64,000 nucleotides of DNA from Psococerastis gibbosa (GCA_963971405.1 OZ020487.1:42505039-42569038), one strand, 5' to 3'. Shown: positions 31,022 through 43,629, numbered from the stretch's first letter. Program-made: numbers and translations. The notes: generated by a model from the letters alone, not told the origin.

Positions 31022-31194
31022 CGATTTGTTGCCCAATTGTTTAACTTTACATGGAAGATAGGCATGGGTGCCCAACTGTGTGGTAATATTTGTAGCAGTA
31101 CTCGAGTCAAAGTAAGGCCCAGTGTATAAGCCGGTGAATCGTTCATGGGGGTGACCAACGTTTTGAATGGCAGGTGAACCATCGACACCAGCAG
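31022..31194 (-). CDS. Dpr-family protein, Ig1 first-half exon
   Basis: 173 bp. Acceptor ttgttttag/CT at 31195 (phase 1); donor TCG/GTAAGT at 31021 (phase 0). Encodes 57 residues: AGVDGSPAIQNVGHPHERF, then GLYTGPYFDSSTATNITTQL, then GTHAYLPCKVKQLGNKS. The PYFD…NIT…AYLPC..LGNK pattern is the start of Dpr Ig1, with the first disulphide Cys in YLPC. It joins the exon at 28849 in phase 0 to give LGNKS-VSWIRR. The upstream exon, expected to carry the signal peptide and to end in phase 1, was not identified in the remaining 33 kb. Confidence 0.93.
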
Positions 31195-31904
31195 CTAAAA
31201 CAAAAATAAAAATAACAATTTAACAAGATGCTACAACATTTTGGTGAAGGTGCTAGTTTGCTTTCCTCATCACATCACAACCGGCCATATTTCGATAAGC
31301 GAAAGCCTGAGTGTGAAAAATTACTTTTTTTAAAAATATTGTCAATCCCAGCCAAGGAAAAAAGTGGGAAAAAAATTATTCTTAGTGAATAGTACAATTG
31401 TTGCCTGGCCATTTCACACGAAAAAAAATACGCGGTGTAAACGGAGCAAAAAGCGCAAAACAAAAAAAAACAAAACCGAAAAGAGTAATTTCATAATTGG
31501 AATCCTTGTTTGCTGCCGGCAGTGGAATAATTGATCACACAAGGGAATCTTCGAGAGCAATTCGAAAGAAAAAAAAAATGCAAACTGAAAGTATTTACGC
31601 TGCTGCTTTAAAGCAGTCCTTTGATGTGTGCTAATTTCTAACAACTGAATTAGAAGACTACACTTCTATAGAAAGTATCAATAATGAAATTTAATTTTTT
31701 ATACTTATGCCTAATACTTCTAAATATAAATAGAAAATCCGTGTATTAATAAAAAAATAGGTTAACATAAAATCACAATGCTGTGCCCCCTCAAGCCAAA
31801 GGTTGGAGGGTGCACCTGTTTTGTGGTAACAATTTACAAAAAAAAACGTGTTAAATAAATAATTAGCATAGTTTGTGGCAACACTTATTAAGAGGACACG
31901 TAGA
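31195..31904. other. no recognised feature
   Basis: AT-rich intronic sequence 5' of the Ig1 exon; polypyrimidine-rich acceptor context only. Confidence 0.4.
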
Positions 31905-32125
31905 AAATTAGCCACCCAAAATTTTTTGCTTTTATTGACTCTTTATTTATTTAACAAAACAAGTTACTAAAGATTTGACTCGTATAAGTTGTAGAAAACT
32001 ACTTCATGCATCATATAATGGGATTAAATTTTTCATTTTCATATGATTGGGGACTAAAATGTCGTAAGGAATAGCCGCCTAATGGAATGAAAAATGAAAA
32101 ATATTTAATTTTGGGGTGCCAATTT
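31905..32125. mobile_element. MITE family M, decayed copy
   Basis: Shares gtagaaaactacttcatgca and the outer aaattttggggtgcc end with 5631-5970. The inverted arms are only partly preserved. Confidence 0.5.
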
Positions 32126-33189
32126 TCTACGTAGCATATCCTCTTAAGTCCGAGTAATGTGAACGTTATTAATGTTCTCAATGACCAAGAGCGTATATTA
32201 TATTATACATTATATATTATTATATAGGGAGGTAATTGCCCCTAAAATTTAGTAAGTCTGTTGTAAGTTTCGACGATCGGTAGTACTCAAGTTCCTTGAG
32301 GGCAGCATTTTCCCACAGGAACGATTACCCTTACTTGGTAGAAACCACCTTTAATTTATAAACAAGAGAGAAAACATCCTCAATTCAGAGATTTTTCCAA
32401 TAAAATCAAAAGGGTACTTTCCAGTAAAATTATTGAGAAAGGGCGAAAAAAGGGTGAAGAACGGAAGTCAAGTGAGGTTGAAAGTAAATATCTGTAAAAA
32501 ACCAATAGAAATCAGAGACAAAGGCAACTGGTGGCGTTCCGAAAACCGTGAAAACTGCATTTTTATTCAAATATAACGGAGCCTTTCTGCGAATCACTGG
32601 AAAAACCGGAAAACCATTGAGAAAGATTTCTGGTAGAAAAGCCTTCTAGATTTGGACGGGATTTCCCCCAAAAACGAGCCTCCTAGCTCCCGTCTTTAAG
32701 CATATTACATACGAAATAATACGCTTGTACACTTTGAAACTCCCACCGAAAATTTTTCAACTATACTTTAAACTTGTCTGAAATCGAGTTCGGAAGTATT
32801 TCGCATAGTATAGCTTTTTCCCTTTGCTTCCACTCCAGCTTTTACGGCAGTGAAAAAAAAAATGCGCCAATAGCTTTTCCTTCACCTTTATGAGTGTTGT
32901 TTCCTTTATTGGAACTCGCAGTTTTTATGGCGCTAAACTTAAGGTTGTAATTCGTTGACCGGGTTGCTTTTCCGAGTTAGTATCGGAGCAATGCGATGGC
33001 CATGAAAACTAACTCTCTCTTAAATTTCAAGTTCGCCCTTTTTTCTTTTCTCGATTTCTTCCTCTGTTCGTGCCAAGAAGAAACATACGATATACATACT
33101 GTGTGTTTCTTTGGATAATATGCGAGGTAAACTTCAAAACAGAAATATATAAATAAATTAATTAATATATCTATTGTAATTATATTACT
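32126..33189. other. no recognised feature
   Basis: No open frame above 60 codons that looks coding and no repeat match within the window. An AT-rich (TATTA)n-like run at 32195-32225. Confidence 0.4.
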
Positions 33190-33690
33190 GGTTGTATGGT
33201 CACTGTAAACGTGTGTCCTCCGGTGGTTACACTTCAGGTATACCACACACTTGTAATGTGCCATAGAAATTACGGCGTATTGGCCTGGGGATGGACCTCT
33301 AGTGGGAATATGGACGCTGTACTCAGGCTCCAAAAGAGGGGAGTCCGCTACTTGCTAAAACTGGGACCTAGAGGCAGATGTCGCTCTCACTTCATAACAT
33401 TAAAAATCATGACAGCCCCAAGTCTATGTACATAGATGCATTTTACATATCTTAAAGCCTGAGATGTGAGGGAAATTTAAACAAATTGGGGACACCCACG
33501 CCTATACAACACGAGGAAAAGGGGGAGACCTTGTACGCACAGCCAAGTGTGAGCGACTGGATCCTATACTACAAGGATTCGCCTGCCTTAGAAAACTCCC
33601 GCTTGAACTGAGAGCGGCGAGAAATGCTACTAACTTCCCTAAATTGCATAGAGACCATCTCTTAGAGAAAGCTTTCTAAACTGTCACTGA
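33190..33690 (+). mobile_element. LINE remnant, reverse-transcriptase C-terminal region
   Basis: Reads VYHTLVMCHRNYGVLAWGW, then MDAVLRLQKRGVRYLLKLGP, then RCRSHF…IMTAPSLC, the usual 'YGvLaWG…lQKraVR' block. Downstream it breaks up with stops (acacgaggaaaaggggg; 33610 on). 5'-truncated and dead. Confidence 0.75.
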
Positions 33691-33794
33691 GGCACTAGCA
33701 CAATGACAGAACTACCTAATTTTGACAATATTTTGACGATTTTACGTTATACTTTCTTGTCGATTACTTGATTGTATAATTTAATAGAAATATA

Positions 33795-34008
33795 TGTGGA
33801 GGCTGTTCACAAACATGGCCGACTCCAAGTTTTAGAATTTTTCAGGAGAGCGGTGTGTATAGCTAACCCCAGACTTCTCAGCGCTTCTGGCTGGTTTTGT
33901 CACTTTATTTTACAGCGTGCAGGTGGACATTAAAATTTTCTCAAGGTCGGATCAAAACACAATTTTGTGAAAAAATGGAGTTGGCCACGTTTGTAGCCAA
34001 GCTCCTCA
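33795..34008. mobile_element. MITE family E
   Basis: 214 bp. Ends tgtggaggctgttcacaaac and the complement of gtttgtagccaagctcctca. Same interior as 17490-17738 with a ~35-bp internal deletion. Confidence 0.72.
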
Positions 34009-34296
34009 AATGTGTATTTATATTTTATTTATTTAAATCGAATAAGCGCGTAATAAAATGCTAAAGGATAACCAACACGTTAATTTTGAATATTAATTTG
34101 TCTGCATTCAACAAAATATGGAATAACTGAGGGAAAATGAAATTAAATTTTGCCTACATAACTGAGTAAGTAGTGCCTAAAAGGCTTACGGAGGGTGAGT
34201 ACAAGGCTTCCAACCGTCGCTCCGCCCATAGATCTGCCCGCTGCATGCAGTGTTCAGGTTCCCGTTGAAGTTTTTTACTCTCTCCGTACATTTAAC

Positions 34297-34554
34297 CAAT
34301 GCCGGGTTTGGCCTTGTGGGGGCCCGTGGGCCGCCATTGTGTGGGGGCCCTTTCTGGGACAGAGCAGTCTCATGTACCCTTTGGGCTTAGCCAAATATTC
34401 CATTATCAATGAGAAAATGAAGACTCAAAGTCCCGTCAAATGTTTCAACAAGTTTATTTGCTTTTGTTTTTTTATATATTGTAATTTTGTATTTCGCTAC
34501 TTGTTCTGGAGGCCCTTTTTGTGACCCCTGGCCCCATAGCTAAACCTGGCACTG
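34297..34554. mobile_element. hAT-type MITE
   Basis: Ends CAATGCCGGGTTTGG and TAAACCTGGCACTG; flanks CATTTAAC (34289-34296) and AATTTAAC (34555-34562) agree at 7 of 8 positions. 258 bp, GC-rich near both ends. Confidence 0.8.
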
Positions 34555-34562
34555 AATTTAAC

Positions 34563-36004
34563 TCGTCCAAAGACGTCAAAGTAAAAGTTGTTCTCTAATT
34601 GCAAGCTCTGTGTTAAAGCACGGAAATTAGAAAAATAAACCCCTCAACTCAGTCTCAAACTCAATCAGCACCATCTCAAAGCGACGGATCAGCAGCACGA
34701 CTAAATTGGAGCTTCACAAGTGATTCCAAAATCTCATCATCAGCAGCTCAGCAATCAACTACAATAACAAGAACAACAGCGACTAGAAATACAATGCGGG
34801 AACACACATTGCTGAATTCAGGAGGCGTGATTCTCAACAAACAATTTCGGCAAATGAAAGGTGTTGCTGAGGTACAGCCGCCCTCCTGCTAATTTAAACC
34901 TAGACGAAGTTGTGTGAACCTTCAGGCACAAAAAGCACACTTCTCCAGATAGGATTAACAGTTTGTGAAGAGTTTTCGTGGGGGGGAAGGTGCAAAAACC
35001 GGTTTACCGTTTTATATGTGGTGCGAACGATGCTTATGGCTATTAAGAATAAGTTTTGTACAGCTGAAAGATAACGCCTATTATACAGGGATTTTGTTGG
35101 GCACTAGTTAAATTAGCACCAACAGTGAGTATATGCGAGACCCTTTTCATTCTGTCATGGTGGCTGGAAACACATGACTTTAGGAAGTTCTGCGGCCTTT
35201 GTGGTTCTATTGTGACCTAGCTACTGCGCATACAGTTGCTTTACATGTGGGGAAACTTTTAATTGGCATACCGTATATAATATGTGAATTTTTGTTTCAT
35301 TTTTAGTTTCCATGTAACACTATTTATGTTTTGTTCATTAAGGCGCCGTCAGGTGGGGGTTATACTAGTAGTTGTGTATCAAAGGTTAATGTATTTAAAA
35401 AATTGAATTGTGGAGTTGACGAAAGTGCATGCTTTTGCCGAGTAGTGGGAAGTGAGGTGTGGGTAGGATTTGTTTGAGTAAAAGCAGGGGCGGATTTGGC
35501 TTTTGTGCGGATGCAGGCACTGCCCTTTGTACATTGGTAGTGAAATTGAATTAGTGTGACTGATATTCGGTATGAATGTAGTTAATTTCCAGTAAGCTAC
35601 CGCTGATATGCACAGATTTTTTTTTGGTTTGAAAACATTTAGCCATGAACGAAGTTATAGTCATTTATACGTCAAAATTGCAATCAGTAATAAATTCGTC
35701 TAGCATGCTAAACACAGAGACGTCACTCAGGAGCTGAATGTATGAGAAAAGTACTGTGGTCGTCTGCGTAGTTAATTTATTAAAAAGCACCGAGCATGGC
35801 ACATTGAAGTTGGGTCAGGTCATAAACAGATGTTCAAAACTGCCCTCTATTGAACCGCAATAAGTACAAGCAGGGCTGTTGCCTCTTCTCAAAATTTTGT
35901 GAATATAACTAGGGCTAAGACCGTGGTTCGCCCTTAATCGGCAAAGAGATACCGCCATTCACCTAGGTGCTTTTCCAATTTGTTTGAACCATGGCACTCG
36001 GGGA
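34563..36004. other. no gene recognised
   Basis: No coding frame or known repeat. 35480-35525 (ggggcggatttggctttt) resembles an isolated transposon end. Confidence 0.4.
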
Positions 36005-36085
36005 GGGGATATGCGCAGTTAGGTGTAAGAGAGGACCATAGGCCCTAATCTATATTTAGTTCTTTTTAATAAAGAATTATTATTA
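36005..36085 (+). mobile_element. SINE family B, 3' tail fragment
   Basis: ggtgtaagagaggaccatag, then taatctatatttag and an (ATT)n tail. Confidence 0.5.
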
Positions 36086-37698
36086 TTATTATTATAGATA
36101 TAAAGTTGGTAGGTTGTTCTAAATTACGGTCATATAAGCACTGCCCGTTTTAATTGGTTTTCATTTTCATAACACTATTGACTTATAGTGTACCATATAG
36201 GAACTAGCCTACGACAATCTTCAAAGTAAAGTGAATGACTATACACACATGATTAACAATTACCGATTAAATACAAACTTGATCTAAATCCGACTGATAA
36301 TTAAGGTACATGAGTTAGGGGCGACGGCTATATTACTAGTACTATATATATATATATGTAAGCCCTATAATCATTAACACAGCACAGAAGGGTGATGTTT
36401 GAGGGTGAAATTGATACCAACTGCCCCAGGCGTCAAAGGCGGTGCTATGAAGGGGGGGGGGGCGTGAAGGGGGAAGGGGGGAGGGGGGGCTTCCTCTGAT
36501 AACGTGAGTTCCAATTTCCTATGGCTCAGCATGGGCCGGCCTTGAGTCGCAACTTTTTGGACGTTAATCGTCTCAAAATTGCCTCTTCTATTGTAGCCAG
36601 CGATAAAAACCAAGTTTCCTCTCCACCCCACTCGTTTAATCACTAAGGGTACCTCCTTCACATTGCATTGTAGCTCGCAGCTCTATATTTCGAGCGATAA
36701 AAGAATTTCTGATTCAGAGATAAAAAGACGGACCTCACTTGCTCCTATAGAAAAGAACAAAACACTGGTGTCGTATGATTCTTCAGAATCAGAGGTCACG
36801 GGTGAATCTGAGGTACCATATAACATTCGAATCTACTATTTAAAAGGAATATGAGAGTTAACCTATGAAGAAGAAGATGGGTTGGATGTGAGCAAACTAT
36901 TCCACATTCATTTTCTCACATATTCACACGCAGCTTTGCCTTGATCCACCGGTGACAGTGGTTTTCTGGCTAAGAAGAAACTTGTAATATTTGTTTTTGA
37001 ATACGCTGAGAGAAGGAGTGGCACAAATTTCAATGAGTATCGAGTTCCATAGTGTAGAGGAAGAGTGGAGGATTCGGGAATGAGAGAGATGGGTTAGAAG
37101 GAGGTCGTCCCCACGAGTCTCATGGGCTCGCGAAGAAAGTGGTGTAAGGGAGGAGAAGAGGTGGGTTTACCCAAGTCGGGTATACGTTTGGGTAAGAAGG
37201 ATTCAAAATATGGGACTTTGAGAGTTCGGTAAGTTCACTGCGGGCTTGAAAGGTTGCGAACCCTTGTATTACAATTATAATAACTGTGTATTGACCAGAA
37301 ACAATTTAAAAAATACAAATTCAAATACAAATACATATCAGAAAAAAATTTCCGACAGTACAACGTTGACGGCGATGAGCGTAAGCTCATACTTGTATAG
37401 TCCAAAACCTTAGCGTAATTTAGAACTATATCTTAATTCTATTTTTTTTTGATTTAAGTAAGTAATATATCTATCCCAATTTTACAGTTTACAGTTTTGT
37501 TTTTTTACTTTTTATTTTTCTTTAGCCACAGGCAGTGCCGCGTGTGGCTTGATTATACAGAGAATCGTTATTACAATAGTGTAAGCAGGTTAATCTGTCA
37601 GTGACAGGTTAATGTTAGTTAGGATAGGGTACGGTAAAAGTTAGTGATGTTGTGTTTCAGGGTGCGCGTTTTTAGTTAAAGTTTTTATATTATTTATA
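36086..37698. other. no gene recognised
   Basis: G-rich block at 36450-36490 (G12 and G7 runs). Two divergent short frames meet at 36661/36663 (minus 36374-36661; plus 36663-36854, acidic/serine-rich). Neither resembles a family I know and both may be chance. Confidence 0.35.
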
Positions 37699-37870
37699 TT
37701 AGTTCACCTCTTCTGATATTAAGTATAATTTTAATTTTTCCAGAAATTTTGCCCTACTCGAAGCTCGCTGTAACTCGACAGGGAGCATGTTAAAGACTGT
37801 AGGTCCCAGAAATAAGGCGGTACATTTTGTAGTGTGCGGTTCAGGGTCGTATAGTCTGGTGTCCATAACT
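37699..37870 (-). mobile_element. LINE remnant, extreme C-terminus of ORF2
   Basis: TRLYDPEPHTTKCTALFLGP, then TVFNMLPVELQRASSRAKFL, KLKLYLISEE. The 'gPtvFN.LP.el' motif is the standard end of jockey/CR1-like ORF2. Confidence 0.65.
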
Positions 37871-38744
37871 GGAGGATATATTATGTATACTGTATATATT
37901 ACATAATGTAATCTAAAGAACATTTACTACAGCAGCCTCTATCACTGTGAAGGCTACGTGTCAACTAGGCTGTTGATTACAGGGTATACCTGGCAGGTAC
38001 AATTAATGGTCAATCATGGGGAGCCAGCTGCCTATAAATCATAGGTTCTTAAGCTGACCAAATTAGCCTTTTTGGTCAGTCAGTAATAGTAGTTAGTATA
38101 AATAGGCTTCTAATGATGTACTCAAAACATCTGTACAAGATCAGATAAGAACCCAAACAATGGGGGAATATTAATATGTAAAGCTGTTTACACCTGGAAA
38201 GATTTTTACATGAGAAAATATCCGCAAACAAAAAACAACAAAGCGTCAGAGCCCTAATGTTAATAATTTGTAACAAAGATAGTGGACAGCCGACAGTCAA
38301 GAAACGTGGCAGAACGAGAGGGAAGTACGTTGGTTTCCACAGGCATTCGGCAACTTAATTTGATGGGCCACGTAAATCTCAGTGGCAGGAGGCAGAGCTA
38401 ACAGTCGAGATTATTAACGAACCTGACGAATAAAGTAAAAAAGTTGGAATGTTGGCCAGGTGTTGACGATGGTTGCCCCAAAAGAAAAGTTTTTCGCTAC
38501 GAATAACTTGTGAGCCTGCTCGGAGGGGTTGAATGTTACTCTCAACTATTCTTGGAATTTCCGGTTTATATGAGCTGATCCTTTCATATTTCGAATATTA
38601 TGGGTTTAAACTTGCATTGAGCGCACTAGTGAGTAGAGCACAGTGTGTTTAGTGCCCAATTAGTCTCGGCCCATAGCGTGTGAGTGCGGAGCACCTGTTT
38701 GGAGCTCACAACGTAAAGCATATGTGTAATCTTTAGTAATTTTT
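37871..38744. other. no gene recognised
   Basis: 37918-37970 (acatttactacagcagcc…gtgaaggctacgtg) resembles 56467-56507 inside the solo LTR, so a piece of LTR may be present. Confidence 0.35.
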
Positions 38745-39712
38745 CATGAAAATTGAATATTTTTTTAGTTTTTACCCCCAGAACCAAACTATCAAAGAGC
38801 AAGTGACCTATTATATTATTATTATCGTTCTTAAAACATTAATATCGACTACAATATATAAGAATTTGAAGAAAATATTTGGAGCCATTTTTGAAACAAA
38901 ATTAGGCTATTTTAGCAGTGTTTTTGGAGTTTTTGCTTGTGAAACCCCCCAAAATAGAGTTAGCCGATAGTAGCCGAGATATGATTATTGTGAAACTAGA
39001 TGCCAAATTTCATCCTAATTCCTAATCCAACAAGTAGTTTGCCCATAAACCGACAAACAGACAGTCCGACACATATGTGGAACATGCCGCTGTCAGGGGG
39101 AAAAACAAGACAACAATAAGAAACGTCAAATGACTAGGTTGCTCTAATGAGCCAAAATGGGAGATATTTATATTAGTATTACTAAATATTAAATAAATTT
39201 ATGTAATAAATCAGTACGACGTTATACGATTCAATCTATAAAAGATATATTATATTGTTACATAATCACAATTATAATACATTACAGACAAATAAAAGAT
39301 AAAAGAAGAAAGATGTTTTACATACCTATAAAAGAATTGAATAACAGTCATTTTCAACACCTCTTTAGGCATAACACCATTTTGTAAATCATAATAATAA
39401 TAATAATGGAATATAATAGAATAAACTAAGCATAATGAATAATTATAAATATGATAATAATTTATAATTTACATATATGTAATAAATTATACTAGAAAAG
39501 GTGTTGCAAAATGTATCATTAAGTCCTCAAAAAATTTACTTACTTATTAGGCTAATACTTTATGCACAGACGAAGATTTCGTAAAAACCACTTTTTGGAT
39601 TCCTTGGACCGCAAAACGTGTAAATCCACTGATATTTCCAAATCAAAAATTTCGACCATCACTAGATTTTCTTTGTACTCACGCATAAATAGGAAAGCAG
39701 TAATGTCCATGG
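38745..39712 (+). mobile_element. family D element, decayed copy split by ~480 bp
   Basis: 38745-39085 (tttttacccccagaaccaaa; tagtttgcccataaaccgac) and 39565-39712 (gtaaaaaccactttttgga; aatttcgaccatcactag) are two adjoining parts of the element at 54512-55296. The middle (39090-39560) is AT-rich, unrelated DNA. Confidence 0.65.
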
Positions 39713-39763
39713 GCCGTTATTGGCATTGACAAGGGACCAATGGGACACTATAAGTTCATATAA

Positions 39764-39970
39764 CGTCGCTGACGGTGCAAAACCACGTAAGTGGCTTTAC
39801 TCTACTTTTGCTGGAGACAAGACAAATGCGCCTTTTGATATGTGCCAACGTTGTCTGTTATATAAAGAAAAAACTTTTTCGTTATGGTTTAATTATAAGA
39901 CGATGAATTTAAATTTAAAATCAATGCATAACCACGATGTCACTTACGCGGTTTTGCATAATCAGCGACG
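39764..39970. mobile_element. MITE family F
   Basis: 207 bp. Ends CGTCGCTGACGGTGCAAAAC and the complement of gttttgcataatcagcgacg; ~30 bp inverted repeat with four mismatches. An open frame across it is a consequence of the repeat, not a gene. Confidence 0.65.
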
Positions 39971-40529
39971 ATAAATGTCTATAAAAAGTTCTTCAGGACA
40001 TTCTGACTATTTTTATTATACGCATTGTGAATATATTGTATTATTCGTACAATTTATACTCAGTTTTACTGTTTTCAAAATTCTTAACTTTTGGTTAAAC
40101 CGTCAACCCAGCCAATTCTACAAACATTAAGCTTGTAGCATGAAAAGTTTCCCAAATAACATGTATTTCAAAATCCTTTTCCCATAAATATTCTCTTATA
40201 AAAAAATTGCAACGTAATGTTTTTACCTCTGTCGAAGGTTTATGATTTGCTTTGTTACATCCCTGCGGAGGTACACTCTTAATTTCCGACTAAACATTGG
40301 AAAAAGTCCACGGATGCTGACCCTTTGTTTCAATTTTTTACAATTTAAAGGGGACATTGTTTCATACCCTTTCATGTTGGGGAAAAATCATTCGAATATT
40401 GTGCGATAAAAACGCCCTTGCACGAAAACCCAATGAGGGCTTGTTAGAGGGGCCTAGAGGTGGAGGGGACTGTTAGGGCAATGGCGGAGTCTACAGCGAA
40501 ACAGATTAACTAAAGATACTTGCCAGTAA
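39971..40529. other. no recognised feature
   Basis: AT-rich, no open frame or repeat match. Confidence 0.4.
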
Positions 40530-40913
40530 GGCGCCCATTCCATTGACCGGCTAGGGCTATTTCCAACAACGGTGACGTGGTAGCAGACATTCAAGACTTA
40601 TGTAGCGTTTCCAACGACCTCGCATTGCAGAATGCAAATGACATTGACGGAAATTAGAATTTTTCTTTTTATAGAAATCTATTAAAATGTTTGTACTTAA
40701 CATATCCCATGACGCCATTTTTTAATATTAGTTTATTTGTTTGTGATTTTACTGTATGATCATTGATCAATTTTAACTATGGCATAGAGGAAAATCAATA
40801 TTTCCGTCAATTCTGCAATGCGAGGTCGGTGGAAACGCCACCTAAGTCTTGAATGTCTGCTACCACGTCACCGTTGTTGGAAATAGCCCTAGCCGGTCAA
40901 TGGAATGGGCACC
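40530..40913. mobile_element. PIF/Harbinger-like composite fold-back element
   Basis: Outer ends GGCGCCCATTCCATTGACCG and GGAATGGGCACC; inner pair starting near 40604 (gcgtttccaacgacctcg). Same composite architecture as 20473-20863. Flanks are TAA and TTA, not a clean duplication. Core gacgtggtagcagacattca is on both arms. Confidence 0.75.
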
Positions 40914-41090
40914 TTAGATGGCGTAAAGACGACAAATTGATTTGAGTATAATTTATAACGTCTACACAGAAAAACGGGTACAGTTTAAATAATACAAAAT
41001 TAGTTAAAATTAAATTAGACGGGGAAGTGAAAGTTGTTTTAGTGTTATTTTAAAGTTATTAGTCATCATTGTCATCATCCTCCTTCTCCT

Positions 41091-41850
41091 CTTCTTCTTC
41101 TTCCTCCTCAGCTTCAACGGGCCATTCCAGCCGCTGGTTTACCTAGAATAGAGCATCACCTTTCCGAGGATCGGTGATATCGTCTTTCCATTTCATGAAA
41201 GCTCTGACAACTGCTGCTTATGGCGACGGAACCGAACCATTTTTTCTTATGTTTGTCAGCGCTTGAACCTTGTGGTCTATTATTGCCGCCACAGATCCAA
41301 TAGGCTGAATAGGCGGAGAACAAGCAACAGCTGTTGATTCTTCTTTAATTGGAGTGACCATATGCAATTTATCAATGTGTTCCAAAATGTCAGCTACATT
41401 CGTTTTAACAATATCTTTGCTATCGTTGTATTAACTGCTTTGCGGGTGATTCTTTAATATTTGTAACATTCTTCTTCTTCTTCCTCCTCAGCTTCAACGG
41501 GCCATTCCAGCCGCTGGTTTACCTAGAATAGAGCATCACCTTTCCGAGGATCGGTGATATCGTCTTTCCATTTCATGAAAGCTCTGACAGCTGCTGCTTA
41601 TGGCGACGGAACCGAACCATTTTTTCTTATGTTTGTCAGCGCTTGAACCTTGTGGTCTATTATTGCCGCCACAGATCCAATAGGCTGAATAGGCGGAGAA
41701 CAAGCAACAGCTGTTGATTCTTCTTTAATTGGAGTGACCATATGCAATTTATCAATGTGTTCCAAAATGTCAGCTACATTCGTTTTAACAATATCTTTGC
41801 TATCGTTGTATTAACTGCTTTGCGGGTGATTCTTTAATATTTGTAACATT
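41091..41850. repeat. 380-bp tandem duplication, nearly identical
   Basis: 41091-41470 and 41471-41850 match with one visible substitution (ctgacaactg / ctgacagctg). On the minus strand each unit holds a broken frame (HIDKLHMVTPIKEESTAVAC; RAFMKWKDDITDPRKGDALF) with an acidic Glu/Asp tail, suggesting a decayed transposase-type ORF. At least one in-frame stop is shared by both copies, so the ORF died before duplication. Confidence 0.85.
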
Positions 41851-42345
41851 CTTCTTCTTCTTCCTCTTCCCTCTTAGTGCCGCGTTCGCAGCGTGAGGGG
41901 GCTTGTACTCGACCCGGCTGGACTATTGCTGTTGGTAAAATAAAAAAAATAACAAATAAAAAAAAAATAAAAACACCTTGACCTTGGCGATTGGTTTTCC
42001 TCTCTCTTCGGATTTTTTTATTTCAATTGTAATTAAATTATAAATAAATAAATATTTGCAACATCGAAACCTTTAAAATATAGATGAGCATCGTCTTCAG
42101 ATATATATCCGACCACACAATCTTTGATACAGATGCAGTCCTGCCCATTGCTGACTGATGCCAAAATCCCGCCAGTTCTTAATCCTTTTAATCAAGAGCT
42201 ATAAGAACGTGCGGTAATTTATCACGTGCGGGACCCCCTTTCAGGTTACACTATTCTTAACTCAGGTAACTGATCTCTGTAACTGCGTTAGCTTCGGTAA
42301 CTGAAAATCCGTTGTTTATTCTTATTTTATATTTAATTTTTTTTT

Positions 42346-42500
42346 TAAGATAAATCGCATACAAACAATTTAATGAATGTATCCGATTGACCTTTTCAGT
42401 TGCCTCTGTAGGTTATTACCCGTGATGAGTACGACACGTCTCCGATTGCATGGCGTGTAAAGACTCGCACAAATGCCAAGCACGTTACCACCTGGCCATC
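42346..42500 (-). mobile_element. SINE family H
   Basis: Colinear with 45778-45955, including ggccaggtggtaacgtgctt and the poly-A end (plus-strand T run at about 42338). Confidence 0.7.
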
Positions 42501-42514
42501 GAAGTCAATTAACA

Positions 42515-42800
42515 AAGCAAAATATTAAAGACTTGTTAATTTAAGTTTTAGAAGACTACTTCAGGTATAATGTAATAGGGTAAAAATTATTTAATTTTTG
42601 GTACCGTAGCTTTTTCATAAAAATGATTGATTTCACGTAAAATATATACCATGAAATAGCTACAAAATCAATTATACCCTATTATCTGATGCATAAAGCA
42701 GTCTTCTCCAACATCAATGAACTAATATTTTAATAACTTACTTAGTTAATTAAGTAAAAAATAAGAAGTATTAAATTTTGGGCTGCCATTTAATTTTGGG
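42515..42800. mobile_element. MITE family M, decayed copy
   Basis: Inverted arms with gaagactactt(c) and aagcagtcttc, and outer attaaattttgggctgcca as in 5631-5970. Confidence 0.6.
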
Positions 42801-43629
42801 ACGCACACTCTTAAAGCGTTACATCGCAAAATATACAAAGAAAAAGACTTTCAACTTTTTATCCACGGCAGAAGAACATTTCAAAATACCTGACTTTCAA
42901 TAAAAGCAACCTAAGGCCACTCGTAAAACGTAATTTGATACAAAATCTTATAATGGAAGGAAAAGAACCTCTGAGAAAATTGTTTGAGTTAAAAAACCGA
43001 AAAGAATGAGAACAATGTGTCTCTACGATCGTTATTTCAAAAGGGGGACAACTAACGTCAAAGGAGAAATCCCAGTTTATTTAGAAACGGCTTAGCCAGC
43101 AAGAAAAAAAAACGAAATTGCACAGTTTGAAAATCATCTCCTTAGAGTAAGCAGAGAACGAGCTAAACGAGAACCTTTTGGAAGCTTTTTGTGATAAACC
43201 CCCGCGTTTTAAGGCCGAAGAAAAATCGTGGACTTAGTTTAAATTTTACTAGCTACCTTAGCAGAATTTACGGGGGAGCCTTATTAGTTTCTTGGGGGTA
43301 AAGAAACGAGTGACATTTTAGGCTGGGTGGGTTGTTTCTAGTTATCTGACACCTAAAAATGTTTATTGGCCGCTAATAAAATGTTTATCAGCAAATACTT
43401 TACGATATTTTACGATTTTACTTTGCGGGGTTAAAGTTTCTCCGATTTTGGTACAATTTCTGTTGGGCTTTTCTCATACTTTTTTTATCGCTCCATAAGT
43501 GAAAAAACAAAATTCTGAAAATTTTCGCGGAATAACGACCTCTTAATTAAATTTTGAAGGGTTGTCAGAAATTATATTGGCTACACTCATTTTGGGGCAA
43601 CAGGGCACAGCAGGTCTATAATACATTTT
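42801..43629. other. no recognised feature
   Basis: No coding frame or repeat match seen. Confidence 0.4.

Noticed and set aside
36374-36854. Divergent pair of short frames, possibly a bidirectional gene start
   Set aside because: One is proline-rich from C/G runs, the other is too short; no splice or promoter evidence.
39720-39974. 84-codon frame
   Set aside because: Coincides with MITE F; the reading frame follows from its inverted repeats.
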